Source of the DNA: Dallia pectoralis
Taxonomy: Eukaryota > Chordata > Actinopteri > Esociformes > Umbridae
Assembly (NCBI GenBank): GCA_029465975.1
Contig: CM055745.1
Span: forward strand, 14,834,812 to 14,898,811
Length of the DNA stretch: 64,000 nucleotides
Direction of reading: 5' to 3'
Of the stretch, positions 10,885 through 21,271 are shown piece after piece (the stretch's first letter is position 1; the number at the start of each line of letters is the position of its first letter). Position numbers and translations under genes: made by a program. The notes under the pieces were generated by a model. The model had not been told where the DNA came from. It was given only the letters and a program-made list of their open reading frames with translations, and did not search any database.

Positions 10885-11825
10885 TGCCATTCGGGTTAAC
10901 AAATGCTCCGGCTGTCTTCCAGTGCCTGGTGAATGACGTGTTACGTGACATGCTGGGTCGCTTTGTTTTTGTCTACCTGGATGACATCCTAGTGTTTTCA
11001 CAGAATCAGGAGGAACATCAGAGGCACGTCCGCCAGGTTCTACAGCGGCTGCTGGAGAACCGGCTCTTTGTGAAAGCAGAGAAGTGTGAATTTAACACCA
11101 GGTGCACAAGCTTTCTAGGCTATATCATCGCCCAGGGAGAGGTGAAGATGGATCCCAAGAAGGTGCAGGCCGTCCAGGAGTGGCCCAGACCCAACTCCCG
11201 CAAGGAGCTGCAAAGGTTTCTGGGGTTTGCGAACTTCTATAGACGGTTCATCCGTAATTACAGCCGGATTGCAGCCCCTCTAACAGACCTGACTTCCAGT
11301 CTCAGAGCGTTCCGGTGGTCTCCTGGGGCTGAGTCGGCCTTCCAGGAGCTCAGGGAGCGTTTTACATCGGCACCCGTCCTCTCCCAACCAGACCCGTCTC
11401 TACAGTTCGTGGTAGAAGTTGACGCGTCGGAGGTCGGAGCCGGGGCGGTGCTCTCCCAGAGAACCAAGGAGGACAACAAGCTTCATCCCTGTGCGTTCCT
11501 GTCTCACCGACTCTCCCCGGCGGAGAGTAACTATGACATTGGCAATAGGGAGTTGCTTGCGGTGAAGCTGGCCCTGGAGGAGTGGAGGCACTGGTTGGAG
11601 GGGGCGGAACAACCGTTTGTGGTGTGGACAGACCATAAGAACCTCGAATACATCCGGACAGCCAAACGGTTAAATTCCCGACAGGCCAGGTGGGCTCTGT
11701 TTTTGGACGCTTTGATTTTGTCCTGTCTTACAGACCCGGATCCCAGAATGGGAAGCCTGATGCCTTGTCCAGGGTCTTCTCGAAGGAGGAGACGAGGAAG
11801 ACGCCAGAGACCATCCTGCCACTGA
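10793..11825 (+). pseudogene. Chromovirus pol: RT catalytic core and RNase H
   Basis: This frame carries MPFGLTNAPAVFQ and the RT catalytic box FVYLDDILVFSQN. The thumb follows (FLGFANFYRRFIRNYS), then the RNase H residues in VVEVDASEVGAGAVLSQ, NRELLAVKLALEEW and VVWTDHKNL. Near 11700, in a run of T, one base appears to be missing. Homology moves to the next frame, and the tail to 11825 is out of frame. Confidence 0.88.
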
Positions 11826-13459
11826 GACGGGTTGTGGGAGCCCTCCAGTGGGGGATCGAAGGGAAGGTTCGGGCAGCCCTTAGGGGGGACCCGGGCCCAG
11901 GTAATGGCCCTCCGGGTAGGCTGTTTGTTCCCGAGGGGACGCGACCGGCAGTGCTGGAGTGGGGCCACTCGTCTAAACTGACCTGTCATCCTGGAGTGGC
12001 ACGTACCATGTCCTTTCTGCGCCGTCGATTCTGGTGGCCGGCCATGGGTGAGGACACCCGGGCATACGTGGCGGCCTGTCCAGTGTGTGCGCAAAACAAG
12101 GGCTCAAACCGGCCCAGCGTGGGACTATTGAGGCCATTGCCAATCCCTCATCGTCCCTGGTCCCATCTGGCCATGGATTTCGTCACCGGACTTCCCGTGT
12201 CTGGAGGTAACACGGTGGTACTAACGGTAGTGGACCGGTTCAGCAAGTTTGCTCATTTCCTGCCGTTGCCCAAGCTCCCGTCGGCCAAGGAGACAGCGGA
12301 AATTATGGTAAGGGAGATATTCCGCATTCATGGTCTTCCTGTTGACATTGTCTCTGACCGTGGTCCTCAGTTTGCCTCAGCCTTGTGGAGGGCTTTCTGC
12401 ACCGCCGTTGGAGCTACGGCCAGCCTCTCTTCCGGGTTCCATCCTCAGACTAACGGTCAGGCTGAGAGGGCCAACCAAAAGATGGAGTCGACCCTACGAT
12501 GCCTGGCTTCCTCTAACCCCACGACCTGGTCTGAGCAGATCCCATGGGTGGAGTACGCGCACAATACGCTCCCCACTACAGCGACCGGTATGTCCCCCTT
12601 CCAGTGTGTTTACGGCTATCAGCCTCCACTATTCCCATCACAGGAGAAGGACCTGGCCGTACCATCGATACAGCAGCAGTTTCGCCGATGCCACCGGACA
12701 TGGCATCGCGCCCGGATATCTCTGCTGAGAGCCTCAAATCAGTACCAGCAACAGGCTAACCGCCGACGCACTCCAGCACCATCCTACTCAGTGGGAGACA
12801 AGGTATGGCTGTCAACCAGGGACCTCCCCCTCCGCACCGAGTCCAGGAAACTGTCACCCAAGTTCATCGGTCCCTTCCCAATCCAACGTGTCATCAACCC
12901 CACTGTGGTCCGCCTCAAGCTCCCTCGGTCTCTTCGTGTACACCCATCATTCCATGTGTCCTGCATTAAACCTGTGTCCTTTTGTCGCCTCCTTCCCCCC
13001 ACCTCCTCGGCCGCCTCCCGTATGATTGATGGGGCCCCGGCCTTCACGGTAAAGAAGATTATGGACTCTCGGAGCAGAGGGCGGGGTTACCAGTTTTTGG
13101 TAGACTGGGAGGGTTACGGTCCGGAGGAGAGGTGTTGGGTTTCCCGGCGTCTGATTCTGGATCCCAGCCTGATCCAGGACTTCTATCGGCGGAAGCCAGG
13201 AGCCCCAGGTGGACCGCCTGGTGGCGGTCGTGGGGACGGGGTACTGTCAGAGTTCCCCGCTCTGGACCCGGGTAAGGTCTCCCTCTGGTGGATCTGGAGA
13301 GGTTGGCATCTGCACGCACCTGTCACCATTCCCGTAATCACACACCTGCACCAAGTCTTCAATCACCAGGGTATAAGAGGGAGAGCCGACGTCGGATTGT
13401 TACCTAGAGTCACGTATGTCGACCTCGGTCATATAAAGTCTCAGTCAGAAGAATTCTAG
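11690..13459 (+). pseudogene. Chromovirus pol: integrase and chromodomain
   Basis: From GRFDFVLSYRPGSQNGKPDALSR the frame runs through the integrase zinc domain (HSSKLTCHPG, CPVCAQNK). The DDE core follows: Asp in LAMDFVTGLP, Asp in VSDRGPQFAS, Glu in NGQAERANQK. Near the end is a chromodomain (YQFLVDWEGYGPEERCW), which in chromoviruses steers integration toward particular chromatin. The frame enters the 3' LTR at 13245 and stops at 13459, so the last 70 residues are LTR-encoded. The segment itself is intact; it is broken only from the upstream pol by the indel near 11700. Confidence 0.9.
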
Positions 13460-13765
13460 TCTTATCGAGAGCTGTTTGTTGTTTTGTGTCGTGTTAGTCC
13501 GTGTCCCGTACTTACCTCTTGTCTCGCCTCCTCCGTTACAGTTTGTTCCTGTTCTGTTCCTGCACTCGGAGAATCACTGGACACCCTGCACGTTCTGGGA
13601 TATCGTCACCTGGGATTCACCTTCATCACCGGCACTCCTCACCCCCGCTCCTGTCTGCTCATCACCATCAGTTGTTTTCCAAATAAAACATCCATTTGTT
13701 CACTTGCCATCTGACTGCAGTGTCATCGTTCTGCATTTGGGTTCTTCCTCATCACAACCCTGACA
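13245..13765 (+). repeat. 3' LTR of the chromovirus
   Basis: 521 bp, TGTCAG to CTGACA, preceded by a G-rich tract (GGGGACGGGGTAC). It lacks 12 bp between the TATA box (13372) and the RNA start site (13391), shortening the spacing to about 19. AATAAA is at 13682-13687. Confidence 0.95.
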
Positions 13766-13770
13766 TAAAC

Positions 13771-14000
13771 TGGCTGGTATGACTAGGGGTTGCATGAGCA
13801 TACGGAGTGGAACTAGCTACTGGACCAACTGGGTAATCTAACACTGACTGGTTTACCGTCCTGTCCTGATCAACCACAACCGGATCCACTAGTCTACCCC
13901 TTCCATACCCGGTGCTAATAACTTGACGACCTCTCCCATACCCAACTGGAAAATTCTTAGCACTCTGGCCCAGCTCGCAGGTATCACTGGAATTGTACAT
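13771..14000 (-). pseudogene. Ty3/gypsy gag, N-terminal part, cut off by the chromovirus
   Basis: On the minus strand, an ATG at 14000 opens a frame of about 77 codons up to the insertion border. It contains two near-copies of a Gly/Arg-rich unit (GYGRGR). It is in phase with the gag frame at 8423-7187. The codons shown at the extreme left of the uninterrupted ORF (13752-13765) belong to the chromovirus LTR. It lies about 380 bases downstream of the primer binding site, as expected for gag. Confidence 0.8.
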
Positions 14001-14378
14001 AAAGGAGGCTGTGTCTGTCTGTAGGTGAAATAAATTGTCTCACTACTTGCTTATACAATGAAGCTAAATAAAATACTTAGTATGAACATTCACACACAGA
14101 AGCATTCACGAAATAAACAGAAGTTATCATGAAAAATAATTATATATATTCTTGTAATATATATATTACAAAAAACAATTTAGGACACAGATCAATACAT
14201 CCTTAAAAAAATTCAGCAAACAGCAAAATCAAACAACAGACTGAACGTTGCCCAAATGCAGAGTAACTCTCGCGCATGAACGCCTGCGCACAGCCGAGCG
14301 CAAGACGTGAGAGAGCAGGTGACAGAGGCAGGAGAAGTGTTCTGTTGATCATGCGAGCGATAAACTTGTGGATCCAAG

Positions 14379-14392
14379 GAGTCACGGCACCA
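14379..14392 (-). other. Primer binding site, tRNA-His type
   Basis: On the minus strand TGGTGCCGTGACTC starts two bases inside the 5' LTR. It is the complement of the 3' end of vertebrate tRNA-His including CCA. This fixes both the strand and the inner edge of the LTR. Confidence 0.85.
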
Positions 14393-14394
14393 GG

Positions 14395-15000
14395 TGTAGC
14401 CGGTTCAGATCGCCTCTGCGTTGTGTTTTTTTTCCGGCGTAAAGATGACTCAAGGATCAAGGATGGTTTTTTTTTTAGTTTTTATTCTCTCTGATAACAC
14501 AATTGACAACATCCATAAATAAAAACTGTGTCATGTCCCAATACTGTTAGCTTTCTCTCTTTGACATGCAGATTAGAAAGGGCTGGGGTAAAGTGAAGTA
14601 CCCTTATAAACAGTCACTTAGCATCACAAAAACACATAACATACCTAATAAAACAAGTGACAACATCCATACATAAAAACTGTGTCCTGTCCTGTTAGCT
14701 TTCTTTGTAAAATATGAAGTTACAACATGATAGAACATAAGAGATATGAATAATTGCGAGTTTGTGGCCATATAAACCTTATACATTTGTTTAAACATTT
14801 AAAATGAATGAGTATTCTCATGCGACAATATTGACTGCCTACCTCTTCGACAAGGTATATTTTTGGGGAAACCCAATTATACAGATGTGCTACATTAAAT
14901 AGGGCACTGACACCAACAATTGGGATTCACAATCAAATCTGGCATGGCAACCGTTATGAGTTTGTGTAATTAACTCCATTAATATTTAACACTTGTTAAA
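14395..15000 (-). repeat. 5' LTR of the minus-strand Ty3/gypsy element
   Basis: 606 bp, matching the ends of 1613-2476. It lacks the central 330 bp (recombined between ACCGTT repeats) but has a partial internal duplication (14500-14690). The outer end reads GTTAAA where the partner has GTTACA. It is followed by TCAG. Confidence 0.85.
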
Positions 15001-15004
15001 TCAG

Positions 15005-15716
15005 TAAGAAATGGTGGGTTAAGGTTGATATAAATACTGTTCTAGGACTATTCTCAAATAACTAGCTCTATTCTATGACTCTTGATTAACCTGATTTGCC
15101 ACTAGGACACGGGCTCACTTGAATGCCAGCTTCGTCCTCGAATCACAACCGATTTCTATTGAACAAGCGAGGTTAATTCCTAAGCGTTGGGCCTTTACTT
15201 TGAAGGATGAACTGCGTTTCCCCACATGAGACTTTGCCTGAGAGAGAATACGTATTGGGGTAGCATAGTGTGCCATGCATATACAAAAATAATACAAAAA
15301 CTTTGTACTAGAATTGAAACTCAACTTCGGAAATCATGTACACAAAGCTGGAATATATTTTTAAATATTTATATTTTTTGAAGACATTGAAAAAGTTTGT
15401 CGCAGTTTGTCACAACAATTATTATTTATCATATTCCAGCAGAAAATAGCATTGTGTAACTGCAACCTATGGGAAATATTGCTAGCTTCGCTAAGACAAT
15501 AGCATTGGTTGATAATAGCATTGCAAATGCAGATGTTCAAATGTCTGCATTTTGATAACATGATAATTTGTGATTGATATAGATAGAAAATATACATTCA
15601 TATAAAGAATTGATATTTTCAGACAATAGAAATAAAAACAATAGATTGAAAGATACTGAAGACACTTTGAATATTAGCCAGTGACAAGGGAAGTAGTGAT
15701 CTGAGTGAATGCTAAC
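15005..15716. other. No feature recognised
   Basis: AT-rich sequence between the Ty3/gypsy element and the Harbinger-like element. Short ORFs on both strands show no recognisable domain. I see no repeat or RNA gene. Confidence 0.5.
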
Positions 15717-15719
15717 ATT

Positions 15720-16719
15720 GGGCCATATTTTTCAACCGTTCTTAAGAAGAAATTCGTTCTTAAAACCCACTTACGCAGTTTCCACAAAGATTCTGACATT
15801 CACCAATGTTTACTTATCTAGAATTTGATCTTAGGAAAGAACAGAATCTACGCACAGTGAAAAGCAGTCTTACGCAGATTTGCGCTGACATTTTCGTGAC
15901 AAATCATTAGTCTCAACGTTTTCATCAATTGTACAGTGATTTAAATATTATGAAGAATAACATTATGAATAATATTCAATTGTTTAAAAAAATTGCATAT
16001 ATTTAACACTTTTCGGTGGAGGTCACACCCGAGATTGCGGGCACACCCGAGATTGCGGGCACACCCGAGATTGCAGGCACACCGACTCTATCCCTGATGT
16101 GCTGGTCCAGCTCAGTAAGGACAGTGCAAGCCTTTCCCCCTCCTGTGGTCAGCATCTCTCGTTTGTTTTTGGCAACACTTTTTTTTGCCTCAGACTTCAT
16201 GTCAAACCATTTATTTTTTATGTCATCAGGGGTGCGCCCTTCCCTTGAAACAGCGTTCACAGAACGAGTGATTAAATCCCATGCATCCGTTTTGTATTTA
16301 TTTTGTACCACTGACGCTGCTAAATATTACATCTTTTTGCCTGTTCACTTCTTGCAGAAGTATTTCCACTTCTGAACTACAGAAGTTTTTTTTTTCTTTT
16401 GGCGTCTGATCCTATACTGTCTATACATTTTCGTTTCGGCATTTTTGCATTCTCCACGTTTTTACAATGAGTTTCCACTCCGCCCTGCAGTTTAATGCCC
16501 TTTTATGGGAAATGCCGGGGCGTTTACCTATGCTAATTAGGAACAACGGACACGCGCATTCAATTTACGAAGAAGTGGGATTCATCATTATAGGAACTTA
16601 GGTGGGAACAATTATGCAATTTAAGAACACGTTCGTGAATTTGAGTAAGACTTTTCTTAGGACCTTTCTTAGGAACAAATTTAAGAAATTACTTAGGAAA
16701 ACATTGAAGAATATGGCCC
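15720..16719 (-). mobile_element. Harbinger-like DNA transposon (non-autonomous)
   Basis: A 1000-bp element with inverted ends (GGGCCATATTTTTCAA and its near reverse complement) and a 3-bp direct duplication ATT. Sub-terminal CTTAAGAA/CTTAGGAA motifs recur near both ends. It encodes a Myb/SANT-like fragment on the minus strand but no DDE transposase. The superfamily call rests on TSD length and the Myb-like protein. Confidence 0.7.
16003..16311 (-). CDS. Myb/SANT-like DNA-binding protein fragment of the Harbinger-like element
   Basis: An open frame of 102 codons. Residues 1-60 (DAWDLITRSVNAVSREGRT, then DIKNKWFDMKSEAKK) resemble the Myb/SANT-like domain of the second protein that Harbinger transposons encode to help the transposase reach DNA. 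The C-terminus has three copies of VPAISG, coded by an 18-bp tandem repeat at 16028-16081. The N-terminal start is uncertain, since the domain seems cut at its beginning. The fold is inferred by resemblance. Function in this copy is doubtful without a transposase. Confidence 0.6.
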   Translation of the reverse strand: MVQNKYKTDAWDLITRSVNAVSREGRTPDDIKNKWFDMKSEAKKSVAKNKREMLTTGGGKACTVLTELDQHIRDRVGVPAISGVPAISGVPAISGVTSTEKC

Positions 16720-16722
16720 ATT

Positions 16723-17735
16723 GTACTTTATTATTCCCATGAACTCCTTATTTGTAGTATCTCTGCACACTCATAACAATTGTCATGCCACCAACTGGCT
16801 GTTGTAGAAGTTGACAAAGCAATGTGTTTTAATTTGTTCTCTGTAACGGTCATACGATGTCCAAAGCTTATGACAAATGCTTGTCTGGTTGATACTAGCT
16901 CATACACAGACATACATACACACACAGACACATACACATACATAATCTGTAATGAAGAGACCGGACAATAATGTGGAAGGCGGAGGGAACGATGGCAGCT
17001 AGAAGACCGGAGAAGCCGAACAACGAAACCTGCCCACAGGTGACGGTAGAATGGCTTTGGAGGAAGCTCTGACACTGGCATCTAGTTGATCATATTATAA
17101 GTGTTTTCAGCTCCATATGTCAATGTTACAATATGTGTTTCCCTTTCACACATGTTGCAAAAAAACAGACGTTTTTCCTTTGCTCTTTTTCCAGTTCTAC
17201 TATGTTAACTATACCAACAGTAATTTATAATTTCCACAAACCTCAAAGTGTCTTCTTTCATATGATGAGAGGTTCAGGGAGGTGGCTACAAGCATTTATA
17301 TTTGGGTATGTCATGAAATTTCGATTTTTGGCCTGCTCCTTGAACTTTCTCTCTCAAATACTTCTCTCCAGTTTCTATTCGCATGCGTGTCTATAACTCC
17401 TACTGACAGCCCTCGAAGTGAACAGATCAAAACAGTGGAGCTTGGAAAACTGAACAGTGCTTTGGAGCTTCGTGTTCATTCGTCCTACCTCTACTTGTCA
17501 CAGTCTTAAAGTTCTACCTCTTAAAGTTCTACCTTGTTATGCTAAGTAATGAAGAAAGTTGGTCCGATACAAAAAAACACATCTGATATAGCTACAATAT
17601 TTATTCAGTAGAAGGTTAGCTAGCTAAATCTGGATCTCTCACAGAGCTGTGGCTAACTTAGAAACATTACAGCCTGTTATGTAATCAATGGAGCCCCAGT
17701 CCGAGGGAGATGACAGTTATTTTATGTTTATATTT
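16723..17735. other. No feature recognised
   Basis: No gene or element assigned. A short CA-rich stretch lies at 16905-16945. Several ORFs of 60-120 codons have no domain signature. Confidence 0.45.
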
Positions 17736-17739
17736 GCGA

Positions 17740-17990
17740 AGAATCGCATCAACTGTTGTCACCTTCTCACCAACCTGTTTGGCGATGGTCTTGTAGCCCT
17801 TCCAGCCTTTTGTAGATCTACAATCTAGTCCTTGTCATCCTTGGACAGATCTTTGGTCTTGGCTATGTTTTGGAATCTGATTGATTGCTTCTGTGGACAG
17901 GTGTCTTTTATACAGGTAACAAGCTGCGATTAGAAGCACACCCTTTAAGAGACTGCAACTTATCTCATCACATTATGCCTCTGGGTACTG
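17740..17990 (-). pseudogene. Tc1-like transposase N-terminal relic
   Basis: The minus strand encodes a degenerate N-terminal helix-turn-helix region. KTKDLSKDDKD is followed by a stop and a frameshift before a stretch resembling KAG-K-IAKQ-GEKVTTV of fish Tc1 transposases. Terminal repeats and the DDE domain are missing. GGTGTCTTTTATACAGGTAA (17900-17919) is part of a common fish Tc1 family. Confidence 0.65.
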
Positions 17991-18007
17991 TATGTAGCAA
18001 CCACATA

Positions 18008-18212
18008 GTACACAGATTTCAAACCGGTTCCATAGAGTGTCTACAGGTTTTTGCACTCACCTTGCACTATTTTATTTATTTATTTCTTAGTTCAATAATT
18101 GGTTAGGTTCTACCCTCACCTAGTTGTTTAGTTCTGAACTGGAAACTAATCTAAAGGAAAAAACAAAAACCTGCACACAGTACCCCCTCCGTGGAACCGG
18201 TTTGACACAACT
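18008..18212. mobile_element. Palindromic MITE, copy 1
   Basis: The ends TCAAACCGGTTCCA and TGGAACCGGTTTGACA are inverted, and the interior includes GTCTACAGGTTTTTGCACTC. The same element occurs at 49522-49675 with a clearer target duplication. Non-coding. Confidence 0.7.
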
Positions 18213-18851
18213 GTGTGTGAAAAATCTCAGATTGTTTTTTCAACAGACATGATGCTAAACATTAGGGAAACAAGTCCTGTGGATCTATTCTAATCTAATC
18301 TATGTTTTTACAAAAGAAACTGAAAGAGACGGGTGAGATGCAGAGATGGAAAACCCCTGGCACAGGGATATGGAGACTCGGCCTGTAACAGGGGATAGAC
18401 ATGACTCCTAGGAAGTACTGTGTCTATGCGAAGTTCTATTGTAGGGCTATTCAAATACATTTTCACGGGGGCCAAACTAGGACATTCCAAAATTTTTGAG
18501 GGCCGGACAGACAAATTGATATCAGCTAAAGGAAATTAAAAAAATACTATATTTATATACTTAGCGTTAGTAACTGAGTAACTAAGGTGCATAATATATG
18601 AAAAAAATAAGGTGCATTATTCTTTTGGTTTACTTTATTATTTCAACACATTCAACTTCTATTGATCAGGCCTACAACAAAGTGCAAATACTGAGACATA
18701 TACACAGATTTTACCCTTAAAACAGTTTCAAGTATCAAATCTTATTCGGGGAAATAACAACATTCAAATATCCCTGAAGTATATCTTTCAGACAGTGTGT
18801 ACACAACCAGAAAAAACATTTCAAGTGTACAGTAAGTACAAATCTGCTTTG

Positions 18852-19298
18852 TGTCAGGATTGGGGCTTTCGAGCAGGTAGAGGACACAAACGCAGAGCGC
18901 TTTGCAATACAAGGGTTTTATTTTCTCCCAAAACAGGCACAGGAACGGGTAGCTGAATACCAAGACAATCCTAACACTTAACAAAAACACAGAAGAACAA
19001 CATAATTAACAAAACCTCCCCTTAGTGAGACAGAACATACTAAACACAGAACACCAGAATAATCACGCAATACATAACAGGACCAGCAAACGCAAAACAA
19101 GAGAAACATACCTTAACAATGACCGACACTGAAAGACAGGAAACGACAGAACTAAGTACAGGGACTAACGAGCAAACACAACACAGGTGCGGACAAAAAC
19201 ACAGGTGAACGAGCAAGTCCCTAATTTTCCCTCTCTCCGGATGCGGGGGAGGTGTCATCACCACCATGGAGTGGGAGGACAGGGCTCTGTCCCTTACA
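18852..19298 (-). repeat. 3' LTR of the non-autonomous element
   Basis: 447 bp, TGTCAG to CTTACA on the plus strand. On the minus strand AATAAA lies at 18917-18922. A G-rich tract (GGTGGGGGATTC, minus) abuts its inner edge. The ORF stop codon TAA falls inside the LTR at 19294-19296. Confidence 0.92.
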
Positions 19299-20938
19299 GA
19301 ATCCCCCACCAAGGGGCGCGGCTCCTGAAGCGCCCCAAAACACAAGAGCAGATATAATCCATGAGTTGGACATGGGCAGGACGGAGAGACGGGTCTCGGG
19401 CAGGACAGAGGCTGACAGACCAGGAGGCCGCCCGGTCTGGTGGATGCCAGTCAGGAGACCGGACCGGCGGAGACGGATCAGGTGGTCGACCCGGCGGGAG
19501 CAGGTCTGGAGGCCGGACAGGTAGAGACGGGTCATGGGTTCTACCCGGCGGGAGCAGGTCAGGCGGTCTGCCCGGTGGGAGCGGGTCAGGAGGTCTACCC
19601 GGAGGAAGCGGGTCAGGTGGTCGACCCGGAGGAAGCGGGTCTGGAGGGCGGACAGGCGAGGACGGATCAGGTGGCCTACCCTGCGGGAGCGGCCCAGGTG
19701 GTCTACCCGGCGGGAGCGGGCCAGGAGGTCTACCCGGCGGACGCGGGTCAGGAGGCAGGGCCGGAGGAGACGGGTCAGGAGGCAGGGCCGGAGGAGACGG
19801 GTCAGGAGGCAGGGCCGAAGGACACGGGTCAGGAGGCCGTGCCGGAGGACACGGTTCAGGTGGCCGTGCCGGAGGACAGGGTTCAGGTGGCCGTGCCGGA
19901 GGACAGGGTTCAGGTGGCCGTGCCGGAGGACAGGGTTCAGGTGGCCGTGCCGGAGGACAGGGTTCAGGTGGCCGTGCCGGAGGACACGGTTCAGGTTGCC
20001 GTGGAACCGGCTTTGGCCCGGCAACAGTCTTTGGCCCGGCAACAGTCCTTGGCCCGGGAACTGGCTCGGCCAGGATGACGGCCTCGGGCATTGGACGGGG
20101 CTCGGAAACAGGACGGGGCTCGAGGACCGGACTGGAGTCAGGCAGGGGGACAGGACTGGAGTCAGGCAGGGGGACAGGAGTGAGCTCTGGGGCTGGAGTG
20201 AGCTCTGGGTCTGGAGGGAGCTCTGGGTCTGGAGGGAGCTCTGGGTCTGGAGGGAGCTCTGGGGCTGGAGTGAGCTCTGGGGCTGGAGTGAGCTCTGGGG
20301 CTGGAGTGAGCTCTGGGGCTGGAGTGAGCTCCGGGGCCGGGACAGCCCCGGGGGCTGGCTCAGGCAGGGAAACAGGGACTGGCACAGGCAGGGAAACAGG
20401 AACTGGCTGGGAACCTGGGACAGGCTCAGGCTGGGAACCTGGGACAGGCAAGGGCACGGGGACTGGCTCAGGCAAGGGCACGGGGACTGGCTCAGGCAAG
20501 GGCACGGGGACTGGCTCAGGCAAGGGCACGGGGACTGGCTCAGGCAAGGGCACGGGGACTGGCTCAGGCAGGGAAACTGGGACTGGGACAGGCAGGGAAA
20601 CTGGGACTGGGACAGGCAGGGAAACTGGGACTGGGACAGGCAGGGAAACTGGGACTGGGACAGGCAGGGAAACTGGGACTGGGACAGGCAGGGAAACTGG
20701 GACAGGCAGGGAAACTGGGACAGGCACGGACACGGGGACAGGCTCAGATACGGAAACGGGGACAGACGTGCACTCCGGGACAGACGTGCACTCCGGGACA
20801 GACGTGCACTCCGGGACAGACGTGCACTCCGGGACAGACGTGCACTCCGGGACAGACGTGCACTCCGGGACAGACGTGCACTCAGGGACAGACGTGCACT
20901 CAGGGACAGACGTGCACTCAGGGACAGACGTGCACTCA
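19294..20938 (-). pseudogene. Repeat-protein ORF, C-terminal segment
   Basis: The largest part of the element's single ORF, about 545 codons. It is built of successive short repeat families: VPECTS units (18 bp), VPVS/LPVP and LPEPVPVP units, TPAPEL/PPDPEL units, then PPEPCPPARP-like decapeptides rich in Pro and Arg. The last about 45 residues are non-repetitive (DYICSCVLGRF) and end at the LTR. No enzyme domain is seen. The frame of 21072-20939 in the same register is out-of-frame readthrough before the 1-bp indel near 20938. Such genes are sometimes auto-annotated as extensin-like or proline-rich proteins. Confidence 0.75.
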
Positions 20939-20990
20939 AGGGACAGACGTGCACTCAGGGACAGACGTGCACTCAGGGACAGAAACTTGG
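20757..20990 (-). repeat. 18-bp tandem array coding VPECTS
   Basis: About 13 copies of an 18-bp unit (plus strand GGGACAGACGTGCACTCC or a close variant). One unit near 20930-20945 has an extra A (CTCAAGGG), which shifts the reading frame by one base. Confidence 0.88.
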
Positions 20991-21271
20991 GCGACTCTTG
21001 AGACGGGAACAGGGACGGTCGCAGGAGCAGAGTCCGTGGCAGTCTCCAGGAGCGAGAGAAGGTGAGGCGCACGGCCGAACAACCGTGGCAGTAGGTACTT
21101 CAGCGCTGGACTTGGAAGCACCCCTTGGTGAGCTCGCCACGAGAAGAACCTGCTGAACAGCCCGCTCTCCTCCTCCGGGCCACACCCTGACTCGCCTATC
21201 CAGGCCCTATAGTCCCTGAAGACTTCCCGATCCTCCCGCAAAGCCTCCTCTATACCCTGAGCGGCAGCCAT
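20936..21271 (-). pseudogene. Repeat-protein ORF, middle segment with a non-repetitive domain
   Basis: About 111 codons in a frame lying between the two indels. It contains the only sizeable globular-looking part of the ORF: GIEEALREDREVFRDYRAW, FSRFFSWRAHQGVL and LKYLLPRLFGRAPHLLSLLE. This is amphipathic and could be helical. I do not recognise the family. It then enters the VPECTS array and stops after the extra A. The first 15 residues overlap the out-of-frame end of the upstream segment. Confidence 0.7.

Larger units (their letters stand above)
8424..13765 (+). mobile_element. Sushi/Tf1-type chromovirus (Ty3/gypsy), complete with both LTRs
   Basis: A 5342-bp element with LTRs at 8424-8956 and 13245-13765, flanked by TAAAC (8419-8423 and 13766-13770). 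Apart from one 12-bp indel, the LTRs differ at a single position I could find (8904 region versus 13713 region), so the insertion is recent. It encodes gag, protease, RT, RNase H and integrase followed by a chromodomain. The site after the 5' LTR is complementary to the LTR itself, as in self-priming Tf1/Sushi elements. Three indels disrupt gag and pol. Confidence 0.95.
1613..15000 (-). mobile_element. Ty3/gypsy LTR retrotransposon, interrupted by two later insertions
   Basis: A minus-strand element with LTRs at 14395-15000 (5') and 1613-2476 (3'), flanked by the direct repeat TCAG (1609-1612 and 15001-15004). The primer site is complementary to tRNA-His, and a purine-rich tract (2477-2487) abuts the 3' LTR. 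Gene order is gag (zinc knuckle), protease, RT, RNase H and integrase, the Ty3/gypsy order. It is split by a plus-strand chromovirus (8424-13765) and a LINE fragment (about 4428-4850). Without these, it would be about 7.6 kb. Pol carries frameshifts and a deletion in the integrase core, so this copy is dead. Confidence 0.9.

Noticed and set aside
11531..12094. 187-codon minus-strand ORF
   Set aside because: Antisense of chromovirus pol.
18442..18451. 8-bp target duplication for the outer hAT element
   Set aside because: TTCTATTG and GTATTTGC do not match well enough to claim.
19361..21156. Plus-strand ORFs of 540-546 codons (Gly/Ser/Arg-rich) across the repeat region
   Set aside because: Repeat units are multiples of three bases, so most frames are open on both strands. 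The LTR polarity, primer site and non-repetitive termini all support the minus-strand frame.
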